Notes: generated by a model from the letters alone, not told the origin. Positions 29,804 through 42,400 are shown, counted from the stretch's first letter. The stretch: DNA of 55,000 nt from Symsagittifera roscoffensis (GCF_963678635.1 NW_026970763.1:1-55000); one strand, 5' to 3'. Made by a program: numbers and translations.

Positions 29804-32043
29804 CTAATCAGAGCTACAACTGAAGGATTCAAAGTAAGACGCGTAATTATCAAAAACAAGACGATTGCGTAGGACAAGGTGAAAAAACGAGCAAGACGCA
29901 AGGAAGCAATGATGCAGCGATAGTTCTTTATGGCGCACAACTTGAGTGTTATCTTTCTGGGACTGAGTTACTAAAATCGATCTTGATTGGTGCTCATAAT
30001 GTTCTAATTTGAGTTTGGAGGAAACAAAAAAAAATTGAATCATTGGAGCTTAAAATACGTTTAATTTGACAAAAATTTGGAGTTAAAAGGTGAGCATTTT
30101 GTAAGGTTAAAAATAGCACATCGTCAACTGAGTATCGGGTACCTTGAATAAAAACACTTCGAGATTCAAAGACCTCATTGTTTGGGAAAACTTCAGGGTA
30201 AAAACAAAGGGCTAGCTCATCAGTCACGGTAACCACTTTCCGATTCGGGAAACGTTCGCTTTTTCTGGGAACAGAGTCGCGCCAATCAAGAAATTGATTC
30301 AACTGATATCTAACAGCTATAGTCTGATATATATTTTTAAAATTATTGGTGCTATCGGCTATATGTTTTATAAAAATATGCTTTCTTTCGTATTTCAGAA
30401 CACTTTGATACAAAAAGGGTCCTGATGATTTGAAAATGCGAGGATAATGGATCAATTTTTGCTGCTTGAAAATTATGGACTCTGCTAGATACATCTCCCT
30501 GAAGGCAGCCAAATGTTGCTCTAAACAATAACTTCAGTTTCTTTTATTTAAGTTTCTTAGCTGAAAAGAAATTATTCAGACAAAACTTACGAATTAAAAC
30601 GCGAAGAACTTGATAGTCGGCTTCTAAAAAGGCAGGACTCATTAAAAAAGAAATAAGATACAAATAGTCCGACAAAAACAACTATGTATCATCCATAACC
30701 GGGATAAAATTATCAGAGGCCAATTATCAGAGGCAGAAAACGGAACAGAGTAAACATTTGGTCATACTTCTGCTTGAAATGCCCGGCACTTTTATCCTTA
30801 ACCCGATCATAACTTATTTCTGAAGGCTTTCCGTCAATATCACGACCATAACCAAAATGATTAATCCTATAATTTAAATCATTAATTGTCAGGTAATCAG
30901 GAATTAAGTCATTCAAGACAACTCTTAAAGTGTGCATAAGACCGCCTTGGAAAATGTCATGATGTAAATCACCTGTGAAATTTTCGTATTGTTAAAAAAA
31001 TTTGTTTTTAATTCACAAACACGCTTGAAACCGTTACACTTCTGCTCGAAATTTTCATTACATCTGGATGGGGTTCTCAACTCGTCAGAACGTTCTTCGT
31101 GTCTATCTTTAAACATGGATTGAGGAGTTACACACTTAGAGCAACAACTACCCGCAGAAAAACTTTCGTTAACCCATAACTGCATTATACGCTAAATTGT
31201 CAGCCACAAAAGTCATGCCTTTGCCAAACAAAATAAATTCCTTTCCACTTCTGGTTAAAATTTTCATTCCTTTTTCAAGTTGTTTCAGATCTTCACTTAT
31301 TGTATTTAAAACTTCGCTAAAACCAAATTCTACAATATCAAGGTAGGCAACAAACGCAACAACATGCATCATGCGCATGTCAGATGAAATCCATGGGGGA
31401 GATTGCTTAATGTCCAATAAAAACAGCCTAATTTATGAATGGTTATTCTTGTGCCAATGGGATTAACCGGCTCAACTTCATCAAAATAAAGTTGCAGGTA
31501 CACGTCAAAAATCTTATCAGAATTGGAATCAAAAACAGAAGCTTCAATATTAGGTAAATCTAGTACGTCCACATTAGAATTGACTTTAAAACGTCCTTCC
31601 GTTTGCATACAATCTAAAAGAATTCCGTCGTTACTTAGTTTATCTAAAAACTTACTATACAAAATGCATACATCAAGAATTTCATCATGTTCGAATATGA
31701 CATTTTTCAACACTTGAGAAATAGAGAAGAACTGACCATTTTTTTGAATTTCACGATATACCGTCATACCTCCTATGTTTCTCGACTCACATGTATTGCC
31801 AAACTTTAAATCGGTTGACATGACAAAGGATTTTTGATCTTTCAAAAACTTTAGAAGTCGATATTGGTTACTCTCAGACGAAAAACAAAAATTTTCAAAA
31901 GAACTTTTCAAATTGGTGTATATTGCACAATCATTTACGTTCGGTACCATTGAACCAATCTCTATCAGTGCTCTTAAAAAGTTATCAATCATGTCACTAC
32001 CTACCTTATGAGCATTTTCCATAAATCGAAACTTTGCTTCCAA
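29804..32043 (-). pseudogene. Tnp2-like transposase-type region (C-terminal part of SET/zinc-finger gene)
   Basis: Continues the gene upstream on the same strand. Blocks in order: LQLYFDEVEPVNPIGTR...HKLGCFYWTL (31369-32043), FGFSEVLNTISEDLKQLEKG (31169-31417), NESFSAGSCCSKC (30925-31185). Next are HHDIFQGG (near 30960) and LNDLIPDYLTINDLNYRI (30713-30937). The last are HYPRIFKSSGPF, KYERKH and NFKNIYQTIAVRYQL (29994-30512). I recognise this order from Tnp2/EnSpm-type and related uncharacterised transposon proteins of animals. Introns are visible at 30521-30590 and about 30973-31020. Breaks: frame changes near 31400 (C-run) and 31180, a 14-bp duplication near 30715, and a TAG near 30680. Pseudogene. 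Confidence 0.65.
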
Positions 32044-34855
32044 TTATTTGAAGAGCAGTGCAAAGACTTGAAAAGCAGCTCACAACCAAAAGAACCATCA
32101 CAGAAACGACTAAAATTTCCTGATACATCAATATTCATTTCATCAGTTAGAATAGGAATGGGTGTACTTTTATCAAAAGATCGATCATTGCTTGAAAACT
32201 CGCATGCAGGTGGTTCATTTTCAGTTTCAGAACTATGTAGTCTTACATGTTTTCTCAAAACACTACGAGAACCAAAAACTCGATAACAGAAAGCACAAGG
32301 CCAGTTTTTTGCTTTTCCATGATATTTGCCAACATGATGATCAAAATTTGCAACACTTACAGCACGGCTACTTCAACCTTTAAACTTACAAGAGTGATTT
32401 TCCCTTTTTTGAGTTAAAAACTTAACTCTTGTCCAAATATAACTTTTTCGCTGCACAGCCGAACTACTTTGAGTTATCATACCTGTTCTGAAGCAATCCG
32501 TAGTTCCTGAGGATGTTTCTGAAACTAGTTGAAAATTATTTGTTTCTATTGATTCAACAATTTCATTGGTTTTGATGATACTGAATTCACTTCCATTCGA
32601 ACCAGTACTGTTTTCAGGTTGAAAAATTGGCGTGTTATTGCATATAACAGTTAAATTATCATTCATCAGCTAGTTTACATCGGTTAAGAGCCAATTCTGT
32701 TTCATGCTGCAAAATATGTCTATTGAATGTGAAAAAACCCGTATAACTTCTCCCACATCCCTCCAAAGGACAGTCAAAAGTAACTTCTTTTTTGTGCAAC
32801 AAACTGAAATGCTGCATCAAGTTTACATTACTGAGTCTAACTGGTACAGGGCATATGTTACAATCAAGGGTAAACAAGTCATCGTTGTATAAACTTTTTA
32901 CTGCGCCAAACCTGTTTCTGGAAGACTTACGCGTTCCAGATGCAATGTTTGAACCTAAATTGAGCGCAGAGTTCAAAAAACAAGTTGATATTTTGCTAAT
33001 ACAGGTTAATTGATCACCTGCATTTTTTGTTATTTCAGTCTTTTCTGTTACCTCATGTGCATGGTTATTTTCAATGCTTAAGTTTTCCACTTCCGAACTT
33101 TCTAGATTGTTTAAAGCAACATTTACAGTACTTTGTTTTACTTCACACCCCACATGGGAAATTTCATCAGTGTCCGTGGAACTTGTTGGTATTTTGCTGA
33201 TACATGTTATTTGATCACCTGCATTTTCTGTTATTTCAGTATTTTCTGTTACCTCAGTTGCATGGTTATTTTCTTTGCTTAAGTTTCTTTGCTTAAGTTT
33301 TCAAAAAGTTGCATGGTTATTTTCTTTGCTTAAGTTATTTGATCACCTGCATTTTCTGTTATTTCAGTATTTTCTGTTACCTCAGTTGCATGGTTATTTT
33401 CTTTGCTTAAGTTTTCAAGTTGATATTGGTTACTCTCAGACGAAAAACAAAAATTTTCAAAAGAACTTTTCAAATTGGTGTATAATGCACAATCATTTAC
33501 GTTCGGTACCATTGAACCAATCTCTATCAGTGCTCTTAAAAAGTTATCAATCATGTCACTACCTACCTTATGAGCATTTTCCATAAATCGAAACTTTGCT
33601 TCCAATTATTTGAAGAGCAGTGCAAAGACTTGAAAAGCAGCTCACAACCAAAAGAACCATCACAGAAACGACTAAAATTTCCTGATACATCAATATTCAT
33701 TTCATCAGTTAGAATAGGAATGGGTGTACTTTTATCAAAAGATCGATCATTGCTTGAAAACTCGCATGCAGGTGGTTCATTTTCAGTTTCAGAACTATGT
33801 AGTCTTACATGTTTTCTCAAAACACTACGAGAACCAAAAACTCGATAACAGAAAGCACAAGGCCAGTTTTTTGCTTTTCCATGATATTTGCCAACATGAT
33901 GATCAAAATTTGCAACACTTACAGCACGGCTACTTCAACCTTCAAACTTACAAGAGTGATTTTCCCTTTTTTGAGTTAAAAACTTAACTCTTGTCCAAAT
34001 ATAACTTTTTCGCTGCACAGCCGAACTACTTTGAGTTATCATACCTGTTCTGAAGCAATCCGTAGTTCCTGAGGATGTTTCTGAAACTAGTTGAAAATTA
34101 TTTGTTTCTATTGATTCAACAATTTCATTGGTTTTGATGATACTGAATTCACTTCCATTCGAACCAGTACTGTTTTCAGGTTGAAAAATTGGCGTGTTAT
34201 TGCATATAACAGTTAAATTATCATTCATCAAAACTTCATCAGCTAGTTTACATCGGTTAAGAGCCAATTCTGTTTCATGCTGCAAAATATGTCTATTGAA
34301 TGTGAAAAAACCCGTATAACTTCTCCCACATCCCTCCAAAGGACAGTCAAAAGTAACTTCTTTTTTGTGCAACAAACTGAAATGCTGCATCAAGTTTACA
34401 TTACTGAGTCTAACTGGTACAGGGCATATGTTACAATCAAGGGTAAACAAGTCATCGTTGTATAAACTTTTTACTGCGCCAAACCTGTTTCTGGAAGACT
34501 TACGCGTTCCAGATGCAATGTTTGAACCTAAATTGAGCGCAGAGTTCAAAAAACAAGTTGATATTTTGCTAATACAGGTTAATTGATCACCTGCATTTTT
34601 TGTTATTTCAGTCTTTTCTGTTACCTCATGTGCATGGTTATTTTCAATGCTTAAGTTTTCCACTTCCGAACTTTCTAGATTGTTTAAAGCAACATTTACA
34701 GTACTTTGTTTTACTTCACACCCCACATGGGAAATTTCATCAGTGTCCGTGGAACTTGTTGGTATTTTGCTGATACATGTTATTTGATCACCTGCATTTT
34801 CTGTTATTTCAGTATTTTCTGTTACCTCAGTTGCATGGTTATTTTCTTTGCTTAA
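31860..34855. repeat. ~1.56-kb tandem duplication within the SET gene
   Basis: Copy 1 is about 31860-33290 and copy 2 about 33421-34855, offset 1,562 bp (1,573 bp beyond an 11-bp indel). Between them, 33270-33420 contains extra partial copies of a GCATGGTTATTTTCTTTGCT word, so the junction is complex. An 85-codon stretch is identical in both copies. Confidence 0.9.
32001..33153 (-). pseudogene. Duplicated zinc-finger/linker segment of the SET gene
   Basis: Nearly identical to 33563-34720. It encodes the linker repeat, the two C2H2 fingers (32659-33153), the linker to 32373, and the third/fourth-finger and linker segment (32001-32258, beginning RKHVRLHSSETENEP). It lacks 11 bp present near 34231, which breaks the frame at about 32658. 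This copy leads directly into the Tnp2-like part, while the other copy is joined to the SET domain. Confidence 0.75.
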
Positions 34856-35612
34856 TTTTTCAACTTCTGAACTTTCTAGACTGTTAAAGGAAGCACCTAC
34901 AGTACTTTGTTCTACTTGACACTCGTTGATTCTCACAAGATTAGGTTCGTTGTTTTCGACATTAACATAGAAGCATTTACCAGACCGCGTTCTTTTTGGG
35001 GGTCTTGACGTTACCTTGCTTACCTGCTTTGATGTGTGATACTTGCTGTGAGGACACAGGCAAAATTCCATATTGGCTCCCAAAAAAGACTTACCATACT
35101 TAACCGTTATTTCAGATCCTTTTTCAATATTAACAAGAGTTCGCAGAAACACCACGCCCTTTTTGCCTTTTTGAACTTCGTAACTACAATTTGGCTCACA
35201 CTCATGATTGACAAAAGAAATCGGTCCTTGCATTGAGTAAGAACAACCATCTTTAACGAAAATTGAGTAATTCAACTCGGGGTTTTCTGCAACATGCCCA
35301 GGACAATTCGCAACGATTCCCTTCAAACGATTTCCTTCAAACTTTGTATCCTACATAACCCCTTTTCGTATCTTCGCAAAACTTAATGTCAACTTCGAAA
35401 GAAATATAATTCAATACTCCCCGATACATTTGATTCATGTATTGAAAAAGAGAAGACCCTTCATCAACCGGAATTCTCTCCGCTTCAGTAACGGCCCGAT
35501 GACTTCTTTTCCCATCTTGATCGATCAACGTTTCTAACAAAATGCAGTCAGCACTTGAAACTGCGGAGTACTCCTGCACACAATTCTCAACATTGATTTT
35601 TTGCTCCATTCC
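33935..35612 (-). pseudogene. SET-domain plus C2H2 zinc-finger protein (N-terminal part)
   Basis: Start taken at ATG 35612 (MEQKINVENCVQEY). A frame change near 35340 joins the first part (to RGYVGYK) to the 463-codon frame 33935-35326. SET landmarks: GPISFVNHECEPNC (~35240), LRTLVNIEKGSEITVKYG and the post-SET-like FCLCPHSKYH (~35060). The layout with G(K)SFLG after KYG is closest to the SUV4-20/KMT5 group. Next comes a Ser/Glu-rich linker with two ~72-residue repeats (SLESSEVEKLSKENNHATEV and SLESSEVENLSIENNHAHEV), then fingers CNIC...H....H and CPLEGC...H...H. A third finger is cut by a TGA near 33940. A chromatin-modifying domain on a transposase-like gene is unusual. Confidence 0.7.
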
Positions 35613-35993
35613 TACAACATTTTCAAAAAAAAACAAGATAATTCCAAGAATAACTAAGACATCGCATTCCAATTAATTTATTATGAAGACAATCCATGCA
35701 TCTGGCAATACTGATGAACAACCTTCCGGACAGATTATCGAGGTACACAGTCATAAACAAACCTTTCCCTGAATAAGTGCAGCAAGTGTCGAAACCAACT
35801 ACCAAATTCAGCGACTCGTACAGAATTTAAAATTTTTTTCTGAAAAAAAAGCTTTTAATGGACTTTGTTCCAACAACATTAGCAAAACAGCTGCTGCAAT
35901 TATAAGAAAAAGTAGTAGCAAAACAATATTTTTGTCTCCTATGAACTAGTATAAAACAGAGCAAAACCATGGTATATCATTTAACAACAAAGT
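35613..35993. other. Spacer between the two minus-strand genes
   Basis: About 380 bp. A 60-codon minus-strand frame (35623-35805) is present, but I cannot link it to either gene. It may contain the promoter of the SET gene. Confidence 0.35.
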
Positions 35994-37948
35994 TCAAATT
36001 TCGGGGCTTCCGACCTCCTGGTTGATTTTCCGCGCCAAGAAGTCAACTTGAGTTGGCACACGAATCAGTGGTATTTTAAATACCACACTTTGTATGAAGC
36101 CCCACAGAACAGACGTGGTATCAGGATACTGCCTGTTGAGGACAAAGAACAGCCAAAAAGCTGTATCTATGGCACCAAACACATCGTCAACTTCAATGAC
36201 GCCTTTTGGTCCAACAACGAACGTCTAAAAACGCAGAAATTGAATGACACCTCACTCACAATTATACCATATGCGAAAATAATTTACCTGCACAGTGGTA
36301 AAAAGAATTGTCCCCATTTCTTTTTGGTTAGCCAGGAACTCTAGGTTACCCAAATCCTATACAGTGTTTTTAGATTAATAAACTTGCTCAGAGGTAGGAT
36401 ATTGTATGAAAACGTTGGGAATAAATTACCGGGATATCAACTATAAAACTCTCCCGACAGGCGCATATAGCTTCTGGAATACTCCGCCTGTTCATTACTC
36501 CTGTTGCTTGCTTAGCCGGAGCAAGAGAAGCCAGGCACCTTAGGGCAAACTCGGCATCGGGGTCTAGATAACCATCAAAACAAATAAGAAATCCTAAAAA
36601 CAATAACGAAAGGGCGCTCAAATACCTACATCTATTCAACCGCAAAGCAGTTATTGAGTCAATGGCATCATGTGGTGCATTGGACGCATACCGCATCACT
36701 TTGGTTACCAATGGGGCAAAGAGATGCGCAAATGTGTCTTCCACACATTGAGGTACCCACAATTTAAACTCCTCATTCAGCTAGTTGAACAAAGTTATAA
36801 TTTTAGCTTTAAAAAAAGTAATTTTGAAGCAAAAAACAAACAAACTACTTGCCTCATTTTTCACCTTAACGTTCAATCCAATTATATATAGGTAGTTATC
36901 ATAATTTATTGTGCCTTTTGAGCACAATAAATTTTTTCGGTAAAGAATAGTACGCTTCCTTGCCTCGCTATAATCTATGTTTTCACCAAACTTCTGCACA
37001 AGCTCCTTTAAGTCTACGTCCTGAAGCTCACTCGCGACACTTCTTTTTTTTCTCTTTCGTACTATTTCCAAACCTGATCAAATGGAATTAATCAAGATCA
37101 AAAATATCGGATATGAAAAACAATTTTTGATTATCCAAACTATTATATATAATATACCTTTAGATTGCTGCTTTGCAATCTCCTGTCGTTGCCGCTCAGC
37201 GCGCCGTGATTTCAAATTCTCTTCTTTGAGACCGGATTGGGGATATGATTGGTATTTATCTCCCATGAGCTTTATTTTAAAGAACGGCTTGTAGAACACC
37301 GCCTTAAAAAACAATGCATATTACTCAAATAACAGGAAATAATTTTCTGGTACGTATCAGAAAAAGAATTACGTTGGGACAGCTACTGTCAAGAGACTTC
37401 AGTGCTGGATACGCCTCTACCGCGATTTTTGCGTACCTTTCTTTCAGTGCGCTATCCGGCCATAAATTTTTCTCTTTCGGTAAGCGCTAAAATTAAAGTT
37501 CGGTTTAATAAAAATTAACAAGAAATTGTGATGCTTATAAATAAATTTTAACCTCTACAATTTCGTCCAAAAGAAATCTGTTCAACTGCAATAAGCCTGC
37601 TCGCGTCCCAAAATCAATATGCGATGTTTTCTCTTTGAAATCGCACGCCGTTAGCTCCGCCACTTTGCCCGGAGTGTAAAAACTACTCGGCCCTGGGGGT
37701 TCTACAAGGTTCTCCTTATTTGAGACCACTAGCGGCGTCACCGTTATTGCAGCAGTTTCACTCTTTTTCTCTATGAGGGCCATTAACTCCAGGATAGCAG
37801 GTAAGGGAAACCCTAATTCCATTAGTTGCTGGTTACTCAGCATTTTGAAAGACGCTATGGTCATACAACTGTTTGTGATTACGTCTATCAAACTCGATTT
37901 TTGTGCCTCTACCAGGTCCATTTGTGCTACTAGGTCTAGAATCGACAT
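35994..37948 (-). CDS. Eight-exon gene, 482 aa, SAM-like N-terminus, transposon-associated type
   Basis: My exon model (minus strand): 37948-37553, 37486-37373, 37302-37158, 37073-36865, 36780-36630, 36563-36430, 36356-36288, 36224-35994. The total of 1,449 bp is 483 codons including the stop. All introns are 63-84 bp and GT-AG, and phases agree at every junction. Exon 1 has a SAM-like segment (SNQQLMELGFPLPAILELMA) and FYTPGKVAELTACDF. Exon 2 has WPDSALKERYAKIA, exon 3 FFKIKLMGDKYQSYPQ, and the last exon VFGAIDTAFWLFFVLNRQYP. I recognise this type from expanded, uncharacterised animal protein families that behave like transposon cargo. The exon 5/6 boundary is the least certain. An upstream exon is possible because an AAG acceptor-like site precedes the ATG. 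No biochemical role known. Confidence 0.72.
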
Positions 37949-38049
37949 TCCGTTTGGATAAAAGTTCAACAGGTTTCTTAAAAAGTAAAATCAGATGTGA
38001 AACCAGGAATGAAAGCGACTAATTCTAGCTTGCCAATTCAAATCCGACG

Positions 38050-39350
38050 ATAACTTTCAGAACTTACAATAGAACTGGAAGCGCCTGAGCCAAACCATTC
38101 CAATGTGCGAACTGAAGCCCGACAAAACTTCACAATTTGCTTAAGAGAACGAAGCCGCAATGCTTCATTCTAACATAATCCAAAAAACAGAAAAGAAAAG
38201 TAGGTAACCGCACAGTTCTAACGAGCAAACTGAAGTCCGAAAAGACTTCAGTTTGCCGAAGTGAACATGCGCAATTGCAAATCCCACGGGGTACAGAAGC
38301 AGAACTGAAGACCAGACAGCCAAAAAATTCTAACTTGCAAACTGAATCCCGACAAGACTTCACAACTTGCTTAAGAGAACGAAGCCGCAATGCTTCATTC
38401 CAACATAATTCAAAAAACAGAAAAGAAAAGTAGGTAACCGCACAGTTCTAACAAGCAAACTGAAGTCCGAAAAGACTTCACAGTTTGCTGAAGTGAACAA
38501 GCGCAATTGCAAATCCCATTGGGTATGGAAGCAGAACTGAGGACCGGACAGCCAAAAAATTCCAACTTGCAAACTGAGGCCCGACAAAACTTCACAATTT
38601 GCTTAAGAGAACGAAGCCGCAATGCTTCATTCCGACATAATCCAAAAAACAGAAAAGAAAAGTAGGCAACCGCGCAGTTCTAACGAGCAAACTGAAGTCC
38701 GAAAAGACTTCAGTTTGCCGAAGTGAACATGCGCAATTGCAAATCCCACGGGGTACAGAAGCAGAACTGAAGACCGGACAGCCAAAAAATGCCAACTTGC
38801 AAACTGAATCCCGACAAGACTTCACAACTTGCTTAAGAGAACGAAGCCGCTATGCTTCATTCCAACATAATTCAAAAAACAGAAAAGAAAAGTAGGTAAC
38901 AGCACAGTTCTAACAAGCAAACTGAAGTCCGAAAAGACTTCACAGTTTGCTGAAGTGAACAAGCGCAATTGCAAATCCCATTGGGTATAGAAGCAGAACT
39001 GAGGACCGGACAGCCAAAATATTCCAACTTGCAAACTGAAGCCCGACAAAACTTCACAATTTGCTTAAGAGAACGAAGCCGCAATGCTTCATTCCAACAT
39101 AATTCAAAAAACAGAAAAGAAAAGTAGGCAACCGCACAGTTCTAACAAGCAAACTGAAGTCCGAAAAGACTCCACAGCTTGCTGAAGTGAACAAGCGCAA
39201 TTGCAACTCCCACAGGGTATTGAAGCAGAGAAGACCGGACAGCCAAGAAGTGACAACTTGCAAACTGAAGCCCGACAAGACTTCTTAGTTTGCTTTAAAA
39301 CAAAGCCGCAATAATACAATCCAAGTTAGACCAAAAACAGAAAGGAAAAC
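38050..39350. repeat. 231-bp satellite with dimeric higher-order structure
   Basis: Five to six tandem units. Equivalent ORF ends on the minus strand fall at 38130, 38360, 38592, 38822 and 39054. Alternate units share variants: CAGTTTGCCGAAGTGAACAT with CCACGGGGTACAGAAG (near 38240 and 38705) versus CAGTTTGCTGAAGTGAACAA with CCATTGGGTAT (near 38480 and 38940). That gives a ~462-bp dimer. The minus-strand ORFs are by-products. Confidence 0.88.
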
Positions 39351-39479
39351 TGGCTAGCCAAACAGTTTCAACATGCTCACTGAAGACCGAAAAGACTTCT
39401 GAGTCTGCTGAAGAGAGCAAAGGCGCAACAAGTAAGCTCCGCACGTTCTAAGAACAGAACTGAAAACCGCCAAGTCAAA

Positions 39480-42400
39480 CAATTCCAAGCCGGAAAAATC
39501 TAGAAGTCAAACTCGCGCTAATCTGCAGTATGCAAGAAAGCATTCCATCATAGCGCTTCTCTATAAAAAACTAGGTTTTTTCTATAGCGCATTATTAAAT
39601 TTTTTGCGCATGACTTTTTTCATTTTCACGGATAACTCTAGGCTAACACAGATAATATGATGAGCTGAAAGTTCATCCATCAATCAACCTGATTATGCTA
39701 ACGGCTGAACTGTCATCAACTCTCAGAAAATGTATTTAAACACGACCTAACAAGTCATGTGAATTCTGGTACTTCTGAAGAGTCTTTCCCATTGTTTTTC
39801 GAACTTTTTTGTTTTTCTTTAAGTTGGAAACTAGAAACAAGCCTGAAACCCCCAGAATTCCTACTCGCGCTAGTCTGCATTAAACTACAAAATAATTCGG
39901 CTCAATATAGCGCTTCTCTATTAAAAAGTATTTAGGTTTTTTCTATAGAGCTGTAACAAATTTTTTGCGCATGACTTCTCTTTTTCACGGATACCTGTGG
40001 GCTACCCTAGATAACTTGATGAGCTCAAAGTTCATTCGTGAATCAATGCATTCAGATTGACGACCGAAATGCATCAATTTTCAAAAAGAGGCTTTTCACC
40101 CTACCTAAATGATCATGTCAACTCAGGTTCGAAAAAACAATAGGAAAAATCATCAAAAGTACCCGACTTGACATGAAAAGGTAGGGAAAAATTTTTTTTC
40201 TGGAAACTGATGCCAAATTGGTATTTAAAATTATTGGATTGTTTCACGAACAAACTTTGCGCACATATAGCTAGCTACGGTAGCCTACATGTATCCGAGA
40301 AAACGAAAAATTTCATGCTCAAAAAATTTGTTAGAGCGACAGAAAAATGCTAACTTATTCCAAAAAGAGGCCCTAATTTGAAAAAAAAAACGCTTTCTAG
40401 CGTACTACAAACTTTCGTAGAAGTTGATTTTAGGGTTTTCAGGCATACGCCTTTTTTCCAACTAGAAAACCTAAACACGTTCGAAAAACAAAAGTACCAG
40501 AGTTGACATGACAAGTTAGCCTAGAGTAAATAGCCTTTTCCCGGAAACTGATGATAAATCGGTCAAAAACATGACTGGATCGATTGATGAATGACGTTTG
40601 AGCTCATGAAGTTATCTAGGGTAGCCCGCAGGTATCTGTAAAAATGAAAAAAAAAACATGCGCTAAAATACTGTTACAGAGCAACAGAATAAGCCCCATT
40701 TTTTAAACAGAAGCCCTATTTTATCCAAAACGAGCGTACTACAAACTATCATGAACACAATTTTTAGGGGGTTTCAGGCATGTGTCTTTGTTCCAACTTA
40801 AAGAAAAACCAAGATACTTTAGAAAAACAAGGGGGAAAACATCAGAATTACCAGAGTTGAAATGACAAGTCAGCTAGAGTTAAAAGTCTTTTTCTGGAAA
40901 CTGATGACAAATCGGTCATCAACATGATTGGATTGATTCATGAATGAACTTTGAGCTCATCGAGCTATCTAGGATAGCCTACAAGTATCCGTTGTAATGA
41001 AAAAAAATCATGGGCAAAAAATTATTACAGAGAGCGACAGAAAATAAGTAAATATTTTAGGGGAGGCCCCACTTTGAGCAAAAACGCTTTGAAATGACAT
41101 GTTAGGTGGGGTGAAAAGGCGTTTACTGGATACTGATACCAAATCGGACGCTTAAACGGCCAGATTCATTCATGTATGAATTTCCAGCTGATCAAGTTAT
41201 CTGGGGTAGCCAACCGGTATCCTTGAAAATGAAAAAAAAATCATGCACAAGAAAATTGTTACCGAGAGCGACAGAAAAACATAACTTGTTTCACAGATAG
41301 ACCCTAAACCGAACCTAAATGTCTTTTGGCCTACCGCAGAATAGCGTGAGAACAATTTCTAAAAGTTTAAATAATGTCTTTGCTCCAACTAATAGACAAA
41401 TAAGGATTGATACTTTTGATGATTTTTCCATTTTTTGAAACTATCTTGTTTTTTCTATTGACTGAGACAAATAGAAGTAAAATAAACATTTAGAAATCAA
41501 ACTCATGCTAATCTGCGGTATGCCAGAACAAAATTGGTCTCCATATAGTGCCTCTCTATAAATCGACTTGTTTTTCTGTCGCTCTAACAATTTTTTTTGC
41601 TTATGACATTTTTCACTTTTGTAAATTTTTTCCCATTGTTTTTCGAACCTACCACGTTTTTTCTGTAAGTTGGAACCTAAAAACAAGCCAAAAGAACTGG
41701 AAGTCATACTCGCGCTAATCTTCAGTATACTAGAAAGCATTTCATCTCATCATAGCGCTTCTCTATGAAAAAAAAATAGGTTTTTCTATAGCGCTGTATT
41801 AAATTTGTTGCGCATGACTTTTTTCATTTTCACGGATAACTCTAGGCTATCCTAGATAATCTGATGAGCTGAAAGTTCATCCATGAATCAACCTAATCAT
41901 ACTATAGACTGAATTGTCACCAACTCTCAGAAGGAGGATTTTAAGCCGACCTAACAAGTCAGGTGAATTCTGGTACTTTTAAGATTCTTCCCTGTTGTTT
42001 TCGAACCTATCTTGTTTTTTCTTTAAGTTGGAAACTAGAATCAAGCCTGAAACCCCCAGAAATAATACTCGTGCTAGTCTGCATTAAACTATAAAACATT
42101 TCGTCTCAATACAGCGCTTCTCGATTACTAAGTTATTAGGTTTTTTTCTATAGAGCTGTAACAAATTTTTTGCGCATGACTTTTTTCATTTTCACGGATA
42201 CCTGTGTACTACTATAGATAACTTGATGACCTGAAAGTTCATTCATGAATCAATCCATTCAGATTGACATTCAATATTGCATCAATTTTCACAAGAAGGC
42301 TATTCACCCTACCTAAATGGTCGTGTTAGCTGAGCTTCGAAAAAACAATGCTATAAAAACGAACTTTCTATAGCGCTGTATGAAAGCTTTTGTGGATGAC

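Noticed and set aside
38130-39319. Series of 70-86-aa minus-strand ORFs with the same sequence
   Set aside because: By-products of the 231-bp satellite; they have no start context or family similarity.
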